From Candidatus Vicinibacter affinis (GTDB lineage Bacteria; Bacteroidota; Bacteroidia; Chitinophagales; Saprospiraceae): DNA of 64,000 nucleotides. The notes beneath the pieces were generated by a model. The model was not told where the DNA came from, did not search any database, and saw only the letters and a program-made list of their open reading frames with translations. Of this stretch, positions 9,770 through 17,776 are shown one piece after another; the stretch's first letter is position 1; each line of letters starts with the position of its first letter. The translations under genes were made by a program, and so were the position numbers. The stretch spans positions 1,526,501 to 1,590,500 of the forward strand of contig JADJNH010000005.1 of NCBI GenBank assembly GCA_016714365.1, in the 5' to 3' direction.

Positions 9770-10117
9770 ATTTTTTTATAAATATTAAAAGCATCTGCAA
9801 TAGAGTTTTGAGCTTCTTATAATTTCTTAAATTTTCATTTTATTTATTGATGTGTTCACAAGCCCAGTCATTGTATCCATGATAATTACGGGTTAAAAAG
9901 GATGAGATTTCAATAGACGAGTCCAATGACGAAGATATAATATTCCGGAAGTTGAGTTACTATGTTTTTTAAATGCACTATTGGGATTTCTAACAGAACT
10001 CTTACTAAGAGTAGTTAGGACATTAAAATTAAAATTTTTTGGGCATTCCATCAACAATATTTAATAATTTCTCTATTGTAACTTGTGATTTTATTCACAT
10101 TTTATTGATAATAAATA
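9770..10117. other. Intergenic region without a recognisable gene
   Basis: These 348 bases lie between the convergent mtgA and TPR lipoprotein genes. I see no credible ORF or RNA gene. One dyad is present: a perfect inverted repeat ACTCTTA-c-TAAGAGT at 9998-10012, flanked by CTAAC and GTTAG arms (9990-10018). It has no T-run, so it is not an obvious terminator. Confidence 0.5.
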
Positions 10118-11914
10118 TTACCCTTCTTCATTAAATTTAGTAAACCATGTTCTGAGGGATTGAAAATTGATATTGATTATCGGAGCACCTTCCGAACGTT
10201 TGTGTAAGAGAAAATGTATTACTTTTTTTTCCACCCAATGGTGTAGCGGAAACAACATTCCAATGAGCAACACCTTTATACCTAATATTTTCCATGGTGT
10301 ACCATGTGTTGCATGATGAATGAAATTATCTGCAATTAGAATTATAAATTCAAATAAAAAGATAAATCCAAAGAACCCCATTGTTTTAATAACCCAAATA
10401 GGCACTCGATAACTCACCATAATGAGAAGTAAAATAAATAGAATGGAAAGGGCTACTATGAATAAATAATATTGAATGTTGTGCTCTCTCTGAATTCGAG
10501 CATCCTCTTGTTTTTTTTCTTCTTGTAGGATGCGTTCTTCGTGTTCAATTTCCATTTTAAATATGTCCTCACTCTGAGTGAAATCAAATCTTTTATTAAT
10601 CTCTATATATTTATTTTGAAAACGAAAAGCTTCCTTAAAATCATTATTTTTTTCTGACAAACTAATAAGTTTCTCAAGTGGTTCAATGATAAATGTCAAT
10701 TTGCCTGAATGTTCAGATGATGCCAAAGCCACAGTATATGCCTTCTTTGCCTCCAATAGATTACCAGTCGCCATCAGAAAATCACCATATCGCATTTTAT
10801 ATCTTGCAAGTTGGCCGGGGCTTAGTAATTGAGATTTGATCGTATTCTCGATTAGGTTGAAATAATATTTTGCTGAATCATAAGATTTGGCGGCAAAATG
10901 ATTATATGCATTAATTCTGAAATAAGTTATACTGTCATTTAACTTCATGGATTCGAAGTCAGAATGGTATTTAGTTTGATATAGTTTGTAAAGTTCAATG
11001 AATTTGTGAGAATCTAAAAAGGAGGATCTCAAAAATGAATGTGCAAAATTATTTAATCTTTTATACCCATTATTTCTAGAAAAATCTAAAATTTCAAATA
11101 GTTTATTTTCGTCATAAAATTTTTCAGGATTAGTTTTTCCTTTGTAATCTAAAAGCGTCAGCTCTGCATGATATGTATTGACGGTATCCTCCGGGTGATA
11201 TTTACGCAAATATTCTATTTCTTTAAGTTTATACTCGAGTGCCTTTTTATACATGCTGTATTGATCATAAAACTTGCTTAACTCCTGATTGATTTCGTTA
11301 ACTATTTCATGATTGTTGATTTTTATGGCCAAATAGGATGCGTTCATAAAACTTTTTAAGGCACCCTTGGCATCTCCATTTAAATTCTGCACTTTTGCAA
11401 GTGCCAAATTGTATGATGAGGTAAATTCGGGATTGTCAATACTGCTGGAATAGTCAAAAAGTCTGTGTGTATTCTTGATGCTGTTGGCAGTATCTTTCTG
11501 ATCAATGTAGTAATTCACCAGTGATCGCGTAAGGTTCCACTTTTCAATTTGAGATCCGGAGTTCAATGCAAGTAATTCAGCATTTTGTGCGAATGATTTT
11601 GATTGCGCAACATTAATTTCAGACAATTCAGGTAAATCAAAATATTCTTTATAGAGCCTGAACTGCCACTTTACATTTAATGTGTTAATGCTTCTTTTAA
11701 TGCCTTCATTTATGACGCTGTCTGCATATTGATAATTTTCATTTTTTATAATATTTTGATAAGCAATGTGAAAGATTTTAGACAAGCTATCTTGTGAAGT
11801 TTCAAATTTCGATAGATTTTCAGGACCTGGGCCAAGAGAGTCTTTAGGTCTACAGCCTATAGTTAAAAGGGTGTAAACCAAAAAAGATATAGTTAATTTA
11901 TAAATATATTTCAT
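10118..11914 (-). CDS. TPR-repeat lipoprotein with C-terminal membrane domain
   Basis: The computed ORF starts at 11995, but the ATG at 11914 gives a standard lipoprotein signal (MKYIYK...LLTIGC, Cys21) and a 598-aa product, so that start is preferred; it also frees the divergent gene's 5' end. The body (about 40-450) is made of helical TPR-like repeats (for example YAKYYF- and AKKAY-type helices). A charged coiled coil (EERILQEEKKQEDARIQRE) follows, then about three transmembrane segments and a conserved-looking HHATHGTPWK...PLHHWVEKKVIHFLL tail. The architecture resembles Bacteroidota TPR sensor proteins lacking a kinase domain. No kinase, HTH or LytTR domain is visible. Its role could be scaffolding or signalling; not determined. 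Confidence 0.75.
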   Translation of the reverse strand: MKYIYKLTISFLVYTLLTIGCRPKDSLGPGPENLSKFETSQDSLSKIFHIAYQNIIKNENYQYADSVINEGIKRSINTLNVKWQFRLYKEYFDLPELSEINVAQSKSFAQNAELLALNSGSQIEKWNLTRSLVNYYIDQKDTANSIKNTHRLFDYSSSIDNPEFTSSYNLALAKVQNLNGDAKGALKSFMNASYLAIKINNHEIVNEINQELSKFYDQYSMYKKALEYKLKEIEYLRKYHPEDTVNTYHAELTLLDYKGKTNPEKFYDENKLFEILDFSRNNGYKRLNNFAHSFLRSSFLDSHKFIELYKLYQTKYHSDFESMKLNDSITYFRINAYNHFAAKSYDSAKYYFNLIENTIKSQLLSPGQLARYKMRYGDFLMATGNLLEAKKAYTVALASSEHSGKLTFIIEPLEKLISLSEKNNDFKEAFRFQNKYIEINKRFDFTQSEDIFKMEIEHEERILQEEKKQEDARIQREHNIQYYLFIVALSILFILLLIMVSYRVPIWVIKTMGFFGFIFLFEFIILIADNFIHHATHGTPWKILGIKVLLIGMLFPLHHWVEKKVIHFLLHKRSEGAPIININFQSLRTWFTKFNEEG

Positions 11915-11986
11915 AATATTTGGTAAATTTATAAAAATGTTTACATTTATGCTGTAATTCTCATTTTCAAACAAAATATTCATTTT

Positions 11987-12517
11987 ATGACACAAAAGGA
12001 ATTTCTGTATTTAGTAATGGGTGCCGGATTGGGAGTATTGGTTACCTATATGTACTGTAAGAGTATTTGTGGCAGTGACAATACTGGAACGGTCACAAAG
12101 GAGCAATGCTGCAATTCGTCTGAGTTCACAAATACTTGTAATTTTTTATTGCACATAGTCGATCCTCCAACCGGAGAACCAAATGATGCAGCTTTAAAGG
12201 GATATTTTCAAAATTATGCATCCTCACCGGGGGTTACTGATGCTGTCGGTTTTAGTTTAGATCGTAGAGCGATCGCGTTTGCAGCAAAAAGATGTATAGA
12301 TGATAACCAAATTCAAGGTTTGAGATTTTATCCAGGAAAGAATGGTACACAAAATTTTATATTAACCATTGATTTAATACGGGTAACGGGTAATTCATTT
12401 TTGAATGAGAAAACAGGTTCCGGGGCGTACTTTCCCTATGATTTATCAATCAAAGGGCATGGGGGACCTTGCCCTAATTGGTGTGAAAATACACCAGCAG
12501 CGAGAGTCATTTACTAA
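11987..12517 (+). CDS. Membrane-anchored hypothetical protein
   Basis: A 176-aa protein with one N-terminal transmembrane helix (about 6-24) and a short Cys-rich stretch (CKSICG, EQCCNSSEFTNTC). A globular region of about 120 residues follows, containing IQGLRFYPGKNGTQNFILTI (about 104-123), and the end carries GGPCPNWCENTP. The GIRFYxG-like strand resembles short domains in other Bacteroidota hypothetical proteins, but I cannot name a family. The gene is divergent from the TPR lipoprotein with 72 bases between the preferred starts. Confidence 0.6.
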   Translation: MTQKEFLYLVMGAGLGVLVTYMYCKSICGSDNTGTVTKEQCCNSSEFTNTCNFLLHIVDPPTGEPNDAALKGYFQNYASSPGVTDAVGFSLDRRAIAFAAKRCIDDNQIQGLRFYPGKNGTQNFILTIDLIRVTGNSFLNEKTGSGAYFPYDLSIKGHGGPCPNWCENTPAARVIY

Positions 12518-12970
12518 GGAAGAAACAAGGCTTAAAATATTATTTATTCAGTCTATATTGAATATCTCTGCCATTGGCAACACGAATTGGCCAAATGTAA
12601 TGTGATTCACTATTGATTTTTGAAGGGATTGCAAATACTAATTAAAGTGATAAATATACCATATCTATGGGTATTGTTGTTTTTAAAGAGACCTGGTGAA
12701 ATCATTTATAAATTGGATTAATTGAATAATCAGATTTGATAAAAAAATATACATAAGCTAACCTCAAGTAAAAGTTTGTTAGTATTGTTTGGATTGGAGG
12801 TGATAAAATATCGAAACCTCAATGGGGCGTTTAATCAGAATAGCTGACTAATTTTAAGCTGAGTTCGGATGAACTCTTGAATCCATTTTGTTGACTTTCA
12901 TTCAGTATTTGTGGTTGAATTTTACAATGTATTCTTTGAATAATTTTTAATGTTGGGTATCAATTTTCAA
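12518..12970. other. Intergenic region, nothing recognised
   Basis: About 450 AT-rich bases between the convergent hypothetical gene and the DUF1573 gene. I find no ORF with coding character, no tRNA and no repeat. The terminator of the DUF1573 gene begins just after it. Confidence 0.5.
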
Positions 12971-13008
12971 AAATAAAAAAACCCATCCAAGTCTTAACTT
13001 GAATGGGT
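12971..13008 (-). terminator. Rho-independent terminator of the DUF1573 gene
   Basis: A 12-bp stem pairs ACCCATCCAAGT (12981-12992) with ACTTGAATGGGT (12997-13008), with one G-U pair, around a 4-base loop. On the minus strand the stem is followed by a T-rich run (complement of 12971-12980). It lies 31 bases past the DUF1573 stop. Confidence 0.8.
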
Positions 13009-13039
13009 CCCAAATATAATCGTAAATTTTTAGACTAAA

Positions 13040-13501
13040 TTAGCCTTTTGGGGTAAGGACGTTACCAGTACTTTTTGGTACAGTTTCATCGTGTTCTGCA
13101 GAGATGTTTCCTTTCACAAACAATGTAACTTCTTCTTCGCCTTCGTTGGTTTGAATCTTTACAGTTTTGTTAATGGCTCCTTCTCTTTGAGTGTCATAGC
13201 GAATTTCAATAACACCTTTTTCACCTGGCATAATTGGTTCTTTTGGCCAAGTCGGAACAGTACATCCGCAAGATCCGCGTGCATTTTTTATCACCAAAGG
13301 TTCATTTCCTTTGTTGGTAAAAGAGGCTGTTCTGAGCGGTTCAGAACCTTTCTTAATGTCACCATAATCCACTGTAGTGTTGTCGAACACCATTTTAGGA
13401 CCACTGGTTGACTTAGCAGGAGTAGCAACCGGGGTAGCTGTCTGTGCGTAAACTGCCACGGAACCCAGTAGAGCAAATACTAAGAAGAATAAATTTTTCA
13501 T
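13040..13501 (-). CDS. Secreted DUF1573 domain protein
   Basis: A 153-aa protein with a signal peptide (residues 1-20, ending VYAQ) and one DUF1573 domain, an Ig-like (ASH/MSP-type) beta sandwich. Family hallmarks are visible: VDYGDIKKGSEP at 44-55, FTNKGNEPLVI at 61-71, the GSCGCT motif at 76-81 (Cys78 and Cys80), and a closing MPGEKGVIEIRYDT strand pair. Such proteins are abundant, secreted and functionally undefined in Bacteroidota. The gene is monocistronic, with its own predicted -7 box and a strong terminator. Confidence 0.88.
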   Translation of the reverse strand: MKNLFFLVFALLGSVAVYAQTATPVATPAKSTSGPKMVFDNTTVDYGDIKKGSEPLRTASFTNKGNEPLVIKNARGSCGCTVPTWPKEPIMPGEKGVIEIRYDTQREGAINKTVKIQTNEGEEEVTLFVKGNISAEHDETVPKSTGNVLTPKG

Positions 13502-13530
13502 GCAAAAAGTTTTTTTTTGAATTTGTTATA

Positions 13531-13538
13531 CAAATATA
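13531..13538 (-). promoter_or_regulatory. Predicted -7 box for the DUF1573 gene
   Basis: TATATTTG on the minus strand is an exact TAnnTTTG match, 29 bases before the start codon. I see no clear TTG element about 20 bases further upstream, so this is a partial promoter match. Confidence 0.45.
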
Positions 13539-13664
13539 GGAAGGTTAACAATACATAGACCCACAGAATCCAATTTTGTGTGTTAAAGCCGTGTTAAATA
13601 TAAAACTTTATTTTTATCATATATATATTAAGGTGAAAAACAATGTTTGAGCCATATAATCTTT

Positions 13665-13672
13665 TATTTTTG
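13665..13672 (+). promoter_or_regulatory. Predicted -7 box for the E1 dehydrogenase gene
   Basis: TATTTTTG is an exact TAnnTTTG match, 17 bases before the ATG at 13690. A TTG occurs at 13647-13649, but the 15-bp spacing is shorter than usual, so the -33 assignment is unsure. Confidence 0.45.
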
Positions 13673-13689
13673 CCGGGTAAATCTGAGCC

Positions 13690-16098
13690 ATGTCTATCTA
13701 TTCAAATATCCAGAACCTACTCGATCAAATTGAAGGACCCCAAGCAGAGTATAAAAAAGAAGTACTTAAAGATTTGTGGATATGTCTTGTGTCTCGTGAA
13801 GTTTCCCTGGTGGGAAGGAAAGAGGTACTTACTGGTAAAGCAAAATTTGGTATTTTGGGTGATGGGAAGGAGCTGCCACAAGTGGCGATGGCTCGAGCAT
13901 TTAAAAAAGGAGATTTTCGTTCCGGGTACTACCGGGATCAGACATTCATGTTTGCACTTGGACTTTGTTCCGTAAAAGAATATTTTGGACAGCTCTATGC
14001 AGATCCACAGAATGATCCGTTTTCAGGAGGGAGACAAATGAATGCACATTTTGCTACTCCGCTAATTGATTCTGAAGGGAATTGGACGGATCACACTAAA
14101 ACTTACAATGTCTCGTCAGATGTCTCAAGTACGGGAGGGCAAATGGCCAGAGCCCTCGGTTTGGCATTGGCATCCAAACAATACAGGCAAAATAAAGATC
14201 TTAAAACGTATAGAAAGAATTTTTCTAATAAAGGAAATGAGGTTTCATTCGTAACAATTGGGGATGCGTCAACTTCTGAAGGGGTATTTTGGGAAACCAT
14301 GAACGCAGCCTCTGTGATGCAGGTTCCGTTGGCAGTTTGTGTATGGGATGACGGATACGGAATATCTGTGCCGATTGCTTTGCAAACAGTAAAGCAAAAT
14401 ATTTCTGAAGCGCTCAGTGGATTTGAAAAATCAAAAGATGGAAATGGATTAAGAATTTTTTCAGCCAAAGGCTGGGATTATCCTAGTTTAGTCAATCTTT
14501 TTCATGAGGGTGTAGAAGAGGTAAGGAGTGAACATGTGCCCGCGTTGTTTCACATTCAGGAAGTTACACAGCCTCAAGGTCATTCCACTTCGGGGTCTCA
14601 TGAAAGATACAAATCAAAAAAAAGATTGGAATGGGAAGAAAAGTATGATTGTCTGCGAATGTTTTCAAAGTGGATTGCTGATAAAGGTATTGCTTCCAGT
14701 GAGTTATGTGAACAACTTAAAGAGTTGGCTAAAATTCATGTTCGCGACCAAAAGAATGAGGCTTGGTCCGATTTTGTTACTACTGGACAACTTAGGAAAA
14801 AGGAATTGTTAGAAATATTGAAGTCAATTTCCGGTATGCCTTCTATTGATCAGGCAATAAACTCCATCAATTCAAGTAAAGACATCTCTTGGCATGAATT
14901 GGTGCAAATTGCAAGGCAATGTCTGGGACAAGCAAGGAAGGGAGGTATATCCTCTCAAATGTCTTTGCTTGAAAAATGGATCTCCAACCAATATTTGCAG
15001 GCACAAATTGATTATCACGCTCATTTATATTCTGAAACAAATTACTCTGCCTTGAAGGTGCCTGAAATTCTACCGGAATATAGTAACAGTTCTAAGGAGT
15101 TAAATGGTTATCAGATTATCAATCAATATTTTGACCAGTTATTGGCAAAACATCCGGAGGTATTGGCCTTTGGAGAAGATGTAGGAATGATTGGTGATGT
15201 GAATCAGGGATTTGCAGGATTACAGGAAAAGTATGGAGATCTTCGAGTTTTTGACACTGGTATTCGTGAGTGGACCATCATTGGCCAGGCTATTGGCATG
15301 AGTATGCGCGGACTCAGACCGATCTCCGAAATTCAGTATCTTGACTATATTGTGTATGCTTTGTCTCCGTTGATGGATGATCTTGCTACTTTGCGATATA
15401 GATCTGATGGCATTCAAAGAGCACCCACTATAATCCGTACACGTGGACATCGTTTGGAAGGAATATGGCACTCCGGGTCACCAATTGGTATGCTTTTAAA
15501 TTCATTAAGGGGTATTCACATTTGCGTACCAAGGAATATGACCCAAGCTGCAGGGATGTATCAGACCTTACTGCAATCAGATGATCCAGGGCTGGTGATA
15601 GAATGCCTGAATGGCTATCGACTTAAGGAAAAAATGCCAGACAATTTGGGTAGCTATACGATACCGTTGGGAAAAATTGAAGTGCTGCGAGGTGGCAACG
15701 ATATTACATTGGTCACATATGGATCGTGTATTCGGATTGCAGAAAAGGCCATAGAAGTTTTATCTGAATATGGAATCGATGTGGAACTCATAGATATTCA
15801 GACCTTGTTGCCCTTTGATCTGGATAAAGGAATTCGAAAGTCATTGGCTAAGACTAACAAATTGGTTATCCTTGATGAAGATGTGCCGGGTGGAGCAAGC
15901 GCATTTATTTTACAGCAGGTTTTAGAAGAACAAAATGCTTTTAGCTTATTGGATTCCAAACCAACCTGCATTACAGCTTCTTCACATCGACCGCCTTATG
16001 GTAGTGATGGAGATTACTTTAGCAAGCCTAATGCAGAAGATGTAGTTGAAGTGATCTATAAGCTCATGCATGAATATGATCCCGGGCAGTTCAATTAA
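13690..16098 (+). CDS. 2-oxoacid dehydrogenase E1, fused alpha and beta subunits
   Basis: An 802-aa thiamine-diphosphate enzyme combining E1-alpha (about 40-330) and E1-beta (about 470-795) in one chain. E1 decarboxylates a 2-oxoacid (branched-chain or pyruvate) and passes the acyl group to the lipoyl E2. The alpha half shows FRSGYYRDQTFMFALG (76-91) and the ThDP/Mg motif GDASTSEG (191-198) ending in DDGYGIS (220-226), where classical E1 has GDG...NN. The beta half shows FGEDVG (494-499, with the conserved Glu496), RTRGHRLEGIWHSG and VILDEDVPGGASAF. A linker of about 140 residues joins the halves. Fused E1 proteins with the DDGYGIS variant are, as I recall, common in Bacteroidota. E2 and E3 genes are not in the window, so the substrate is undecided. 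Confidence 0.88.
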   Translation: MSIYSNIQNLLDQIEGPQAEYKKEVLKDLWICLVSREVSLVGRKEVLTGKAKFGILGDGKELPQVAMARAFKKGDFRSGYYRDQTFMFALGLCSVKEYFGQLYADPQNDPFSGGRQMNAHFATPLIDSEGNWTDHTKTYNVSSDVSSTGGQMARALGLALASKQYRQNKDLKTYRKNFSNKGNEVSFVTIGDASTSEGVFWETMNAASVMQVPLAVCVWDDGYGISVPIALQTVKQNISEALSGFEKSKDGNGLRIFSAKGWDYPSLVNLFHEGVEEVRSEHVPALFHIQEVTQPQGHSTSGSHERYKSKKRLEWEEKYDCLRMFSKWIADKGIASSELCEQLKELAKIHVRDQKNEAWSDFVTTGQLRKKELLEILKSISGMPSIDQAINSINSSKDISWHELVQIARQCLGQARKGGISSQMSLLEKWISNQYLQAQIDYHAHLYSETNYSALKVPEILPEYSNSSKELNGYQIINQYFDQLLAKHPEVLAFGEDVGMIGDVNQGFAGLQEKYGDLRVFDTGIREWTIIGQAIGMSMRGLRPISEIQYLDYIVYALSPLMDDLATLRYRSDGIQRAPTIIRTRGHRLEGIWHSGSPIGMLLNSLRGIHICVPRNMTQAAGMYQTLLQSDDPGLVIECLNGYRLKEKMPDNLGSYTIPLGKIEVLRGGNDITLVTYGSCIRIAEKAIEVLSEYGIDVELIDIQTLLPFDLDKGIRKSLAKTNKLVILDEDVPGGASAFILQQVLEEQNAFSLLDSKPTCITASSHRPPYGSDGDYFSKPNAEDVVEVIYKLMHEYDPGQFN

Positions 16099-16166
16099 TC
16101 TGAGTTTGAGATTGAATGAGGATTATTCAGCTAATCAAAGTATTTTTGGAACTTAATTATTGATCA

Positions 16167-16877
16167 TTGTCAACTTCGTTAGTCATTATTCCTACTTATA
16201 ATGAGATCGAGAACATCGATTCGATTATTGGGGCAGTTTTCTCATTGCCGGTAAAATTTGACATTCTCATAGTTGATGATGGTTCACCGGATGGTACTGG
16301 AGATCAAGTTGAGCTATTGATTAAAAGGTTCCCTGAGCGATTGTTTTTAATGAAAAGACAACAGAAGTCTGGTTTGGGTACTGCTTATATAGCAGGATTT
16401 AAATGGGCTTTGAATAGAGATTATCAATACATTCTGGAAATGGACGCTGATTTCAGTCATCCTCCCGAAAAACTTGTGGAACTCATGCAGACTTGTGCAT
16501 CTGAAGAAGCAGATGTAGCAGTAGGATCCAGGTATATTCCCGGTGGAGGAGTAGTAAATTGGCCTTTTGTTCGATTGCTTTTGTCAAAATCCGCCTCCGT
16601 GTACGTCCAATTGGTAACAGGCATGAGGGTTAAGGATCCCACAGCGGGTTTTGTGTGTTACTCCAGGAAAGTTTTAGAGCGGATTGATCTTGATAAAATC
16701 AGGTTTGTTGGATACGCTTTCCAAATTGAAATGAAATACAATGCCTTTAAGCTTGGCTTTCGGATCAAGGAGATTCCCATTACTTTTCCGGATCGTGTAA
16801 AGGGAAAGTCAAAGATGAACATTCTAATTATCCGGGAAGCCCTTCTGGGAGTGTTCAAGATGAGATTTGGATATTGA
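16167..16877 (+). CDS. Polyprenol-phosphate mannosyltransferase-like GT2 glycosyltransferase
   Basis: A 236-aa cytoplasmic GT-A glycosyltransferase of the dolichol-phosphate mannose synthase (DPM1) group. Motifs include PTYNEIENI (9-17), IVDDGSPDGT (35-44) for nucleotide binding, the metal-binding DAD at 93-95 followed by FSHPPE, GSRY..GGGVVNWP, and DPTAGFVCY. These enzymes transfer mannose or glucose from NDP-sugar to polyprenyl phosphate. There is no C-terminal membrane domain, so it is the short soluble type. The start is TTG at 16167; no in-frame ATG precedes the first beta strand. It lies 68 bases after the E1 gene on the same strand and may be co-transcribed with it. Confidence 0.88.
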   Translation: MSTSLVIIPTYNEIENIDSIIGAVFSLPVKFDILIVDDGSPDGTGDQVELLIKRFPERLFLMKRQQKSGLGTAYIAGFKWALNRDYQYILEMDADFSHPPEKLVELMQTCASEEADVAVGSRYIPGGGVVNWPFVRLLLSKSASVYVQLVTGMRVKDPTAGFVCYSRKVLERIDLDKIRFVGYAFQIEMKYNAFKLGFRIKEIPITFPDRVKGKSKMNILIIREALLGVFKMRFGY

Positions 16878-17189
16878 ATAATCCAACTCCAAAATAAAGT
16901 ATAGTTGAGAAGACAAGTGAAAATTTGGTCTATCCCCGCTTGTTAAACTGGAATACCTTTCATTTCCAGACCCCAATATTTGCATTATTATTCAAGGTTA
17001 ATGAAAAATTTCGAGCGCTCGCCTAGAACCTAGAACCTAGGTACCACAACCCAATCAATTAATATATATATTTATTTAATCTTTAAGTGATGGGTTATAC
17101 AATTCTTATATATTTGAGTATTATTAATGTGTAGTCAAGAGTTTTTGAGGCCATTATGAAATGAAAGTGTAATCATTTTGCTTATATTC
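16878..17189. other. Upstream intergenic region of the dcw cluster
   Basis: No ORF or RNA gene is credible here. It holds a perfect 8-bp palindrome GAGCGCTC (17013-17020), a short tandem repeat right after it, an AT-rich stretch near 17060-17090, and a second TAnnTTTG match (TATATTTG, 17109-17116) that could be a distal promoter of the cluster. Confidence 0.45.
17022..17041. repeat. Short 7-bp tandem repeat (CCTAGAA)
   Basis: CCTAGAA occurs twice in a row and is followed by a truncated copy, CCTAGG. It abuts the GAGCGCTC palindrome and is GC-richer than its surroundings. It is too short to be a CRISPR array, and its role is unknown. Confidence 0.7.
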
Positions 17190-17208
17190 TGTAACTATTT
17201 TGGTTACA
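17190..17208. promoter_or_regulatory. Dyad TGTAAC-N7-GTTACA upstream of mraZ
   Basis: Two perfect 6-bp arms (17190-17195 and 17203-17208) are separated by 7 bases, about 47 bp upstream of the MraZ box. The geometry fits a dimeric regulator binding site, but no regulator can be named. Confidence 0.35.
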
Positions 17209-17254
17209 TGTTGATTGTCAGTGGAAATAATATATAGATTTTTTATATTTTTAG

Positions 17255-17279
17255 TGGGAGAAAGTGGGAGAAAGTGGAA
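17255..17279 (+). promoter_or_regulatory. MraZ box (three direct repeats)
   Basis: TGGGA (17255-17259), a 5-bp spacer GAAAG, TGGGA (17265-17269), a second GAAAG spacer and TGGAA (17275-17279) give three direct repeats with 10-bp periodicity. This matches the known MraZ operator architecture (TGGGN repeats spaced by 5 bp). It lies just upstream of the predicted -7 box and would cover the -33 region, so autorepression of the dcw cluster by MraZ is likely. Confidence 0.85.
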
Positions 17280-17287
17280 ATAGGTTA

Positions 17288-17295
17288 TATATTTG
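17288..17295 (+). promoter_or_regulatory. Predicted -7 box of the dcw cluster promoter
   Basis: TATATTTG is an exact TAnnTTTG match, 8 bp downstream of the last MraZ repeat and 28 bases before the mraZ ATG. There is no TTG at the -33 position; the MraZ box occupies it. Confidence 0.6.
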
Positions 17296-17323
17296 ACCCA
17301 ACAAACCAACATGAGGCCAAAGA

Positions 17324-17776
17324 ATGTATAAGCTAAGTGGCGAATACGAGATTAAATTAGATGATAAAAGCAGATTGCGATTACCATCGGCATTAATGCG
17401 TCTTCTCGAAGTTAGTGACAGAAAGGGCCTTGTGATAAACCGTGGTTTTGAAAAATGCTTAATACTCTACCCGCAAGAAGTGTGGGAAGAAAAGACAAAA
17501 GAAGTTAACCAGCTCAATCCGTACAACATTAAAAACAGGGAGTTTGCCCGGTATTTTTACCGAGGGGCAACTCAGTTAGAACCCGATGCAGCTTCTCGTG
17601 TCGTGCTACCTAAGACTCTTATGGAGCATGCAGGAATAAAGACTGACGTCATGTTACTAGCCTATAATGACCAGATAGAAATTTGGTCTCGCGAAGAATA
17701 TTTGCAAATGGTAGATAACGAGCCGGAAAACTTTGCTGAATTGGCTCAGGAAGTATTTAGACATAAAGATGTCTGA
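17324..17776 (+). CDS. mraZ: Transcriptional regulator MraZ
   Basis: A 150-aa protein with the duplicated AbrB-like MraZ fold. It opens with the typical GEYEIKLDDKSRLRLPS (5-21), and a second half contains ATQLEPDAASRVVLPKTL (about 86-103), with the DxxxR signature in each half. MraZ forms a ring-shaped oligomer that binds direct TGGGN repeats and represses its own dcw operon, and such repeats lie 45-69 bases upstream of this start. It is the first gene of the cluster; its end overlaps the preferred rsmH start by 8 bases. An earlier ATG at 17311 is followed by a quick stop, so 17324 is the start. Confidence 0.95.
   Translation: MYKLSGEYEIKLDDKSRLRLPSALMRLLEVSDRKGLVINRGFEKCLILYPQEVWEEKTKEVNQLNPYNIKNREFARYFYRGATQLEPDAASRVVLPKTLMEHAGIKTDVMLLAYNDQIEIWSREEYLQMVDNEPENFAELAQEVFRHKDV

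Noticed and set aside
9998..10012. ACTCTTA-c-TAAGAGT dyad considered as a regulatory site
   Set aside because: It lies between the 3' ends of convergent genes, far from any start, and has no T-run; left as a note only.
12405..12605. 66-codon ORF overlapping the end of the anchored hypothetical gene
   Set aside because: Lies mostly inside the real gene in another frame, with no independent evidence.
17022..17041. Repeat considered as a CRISPR array
   Set aside because: The units are 7 bp with no spacers, and no cas genes are in the window.
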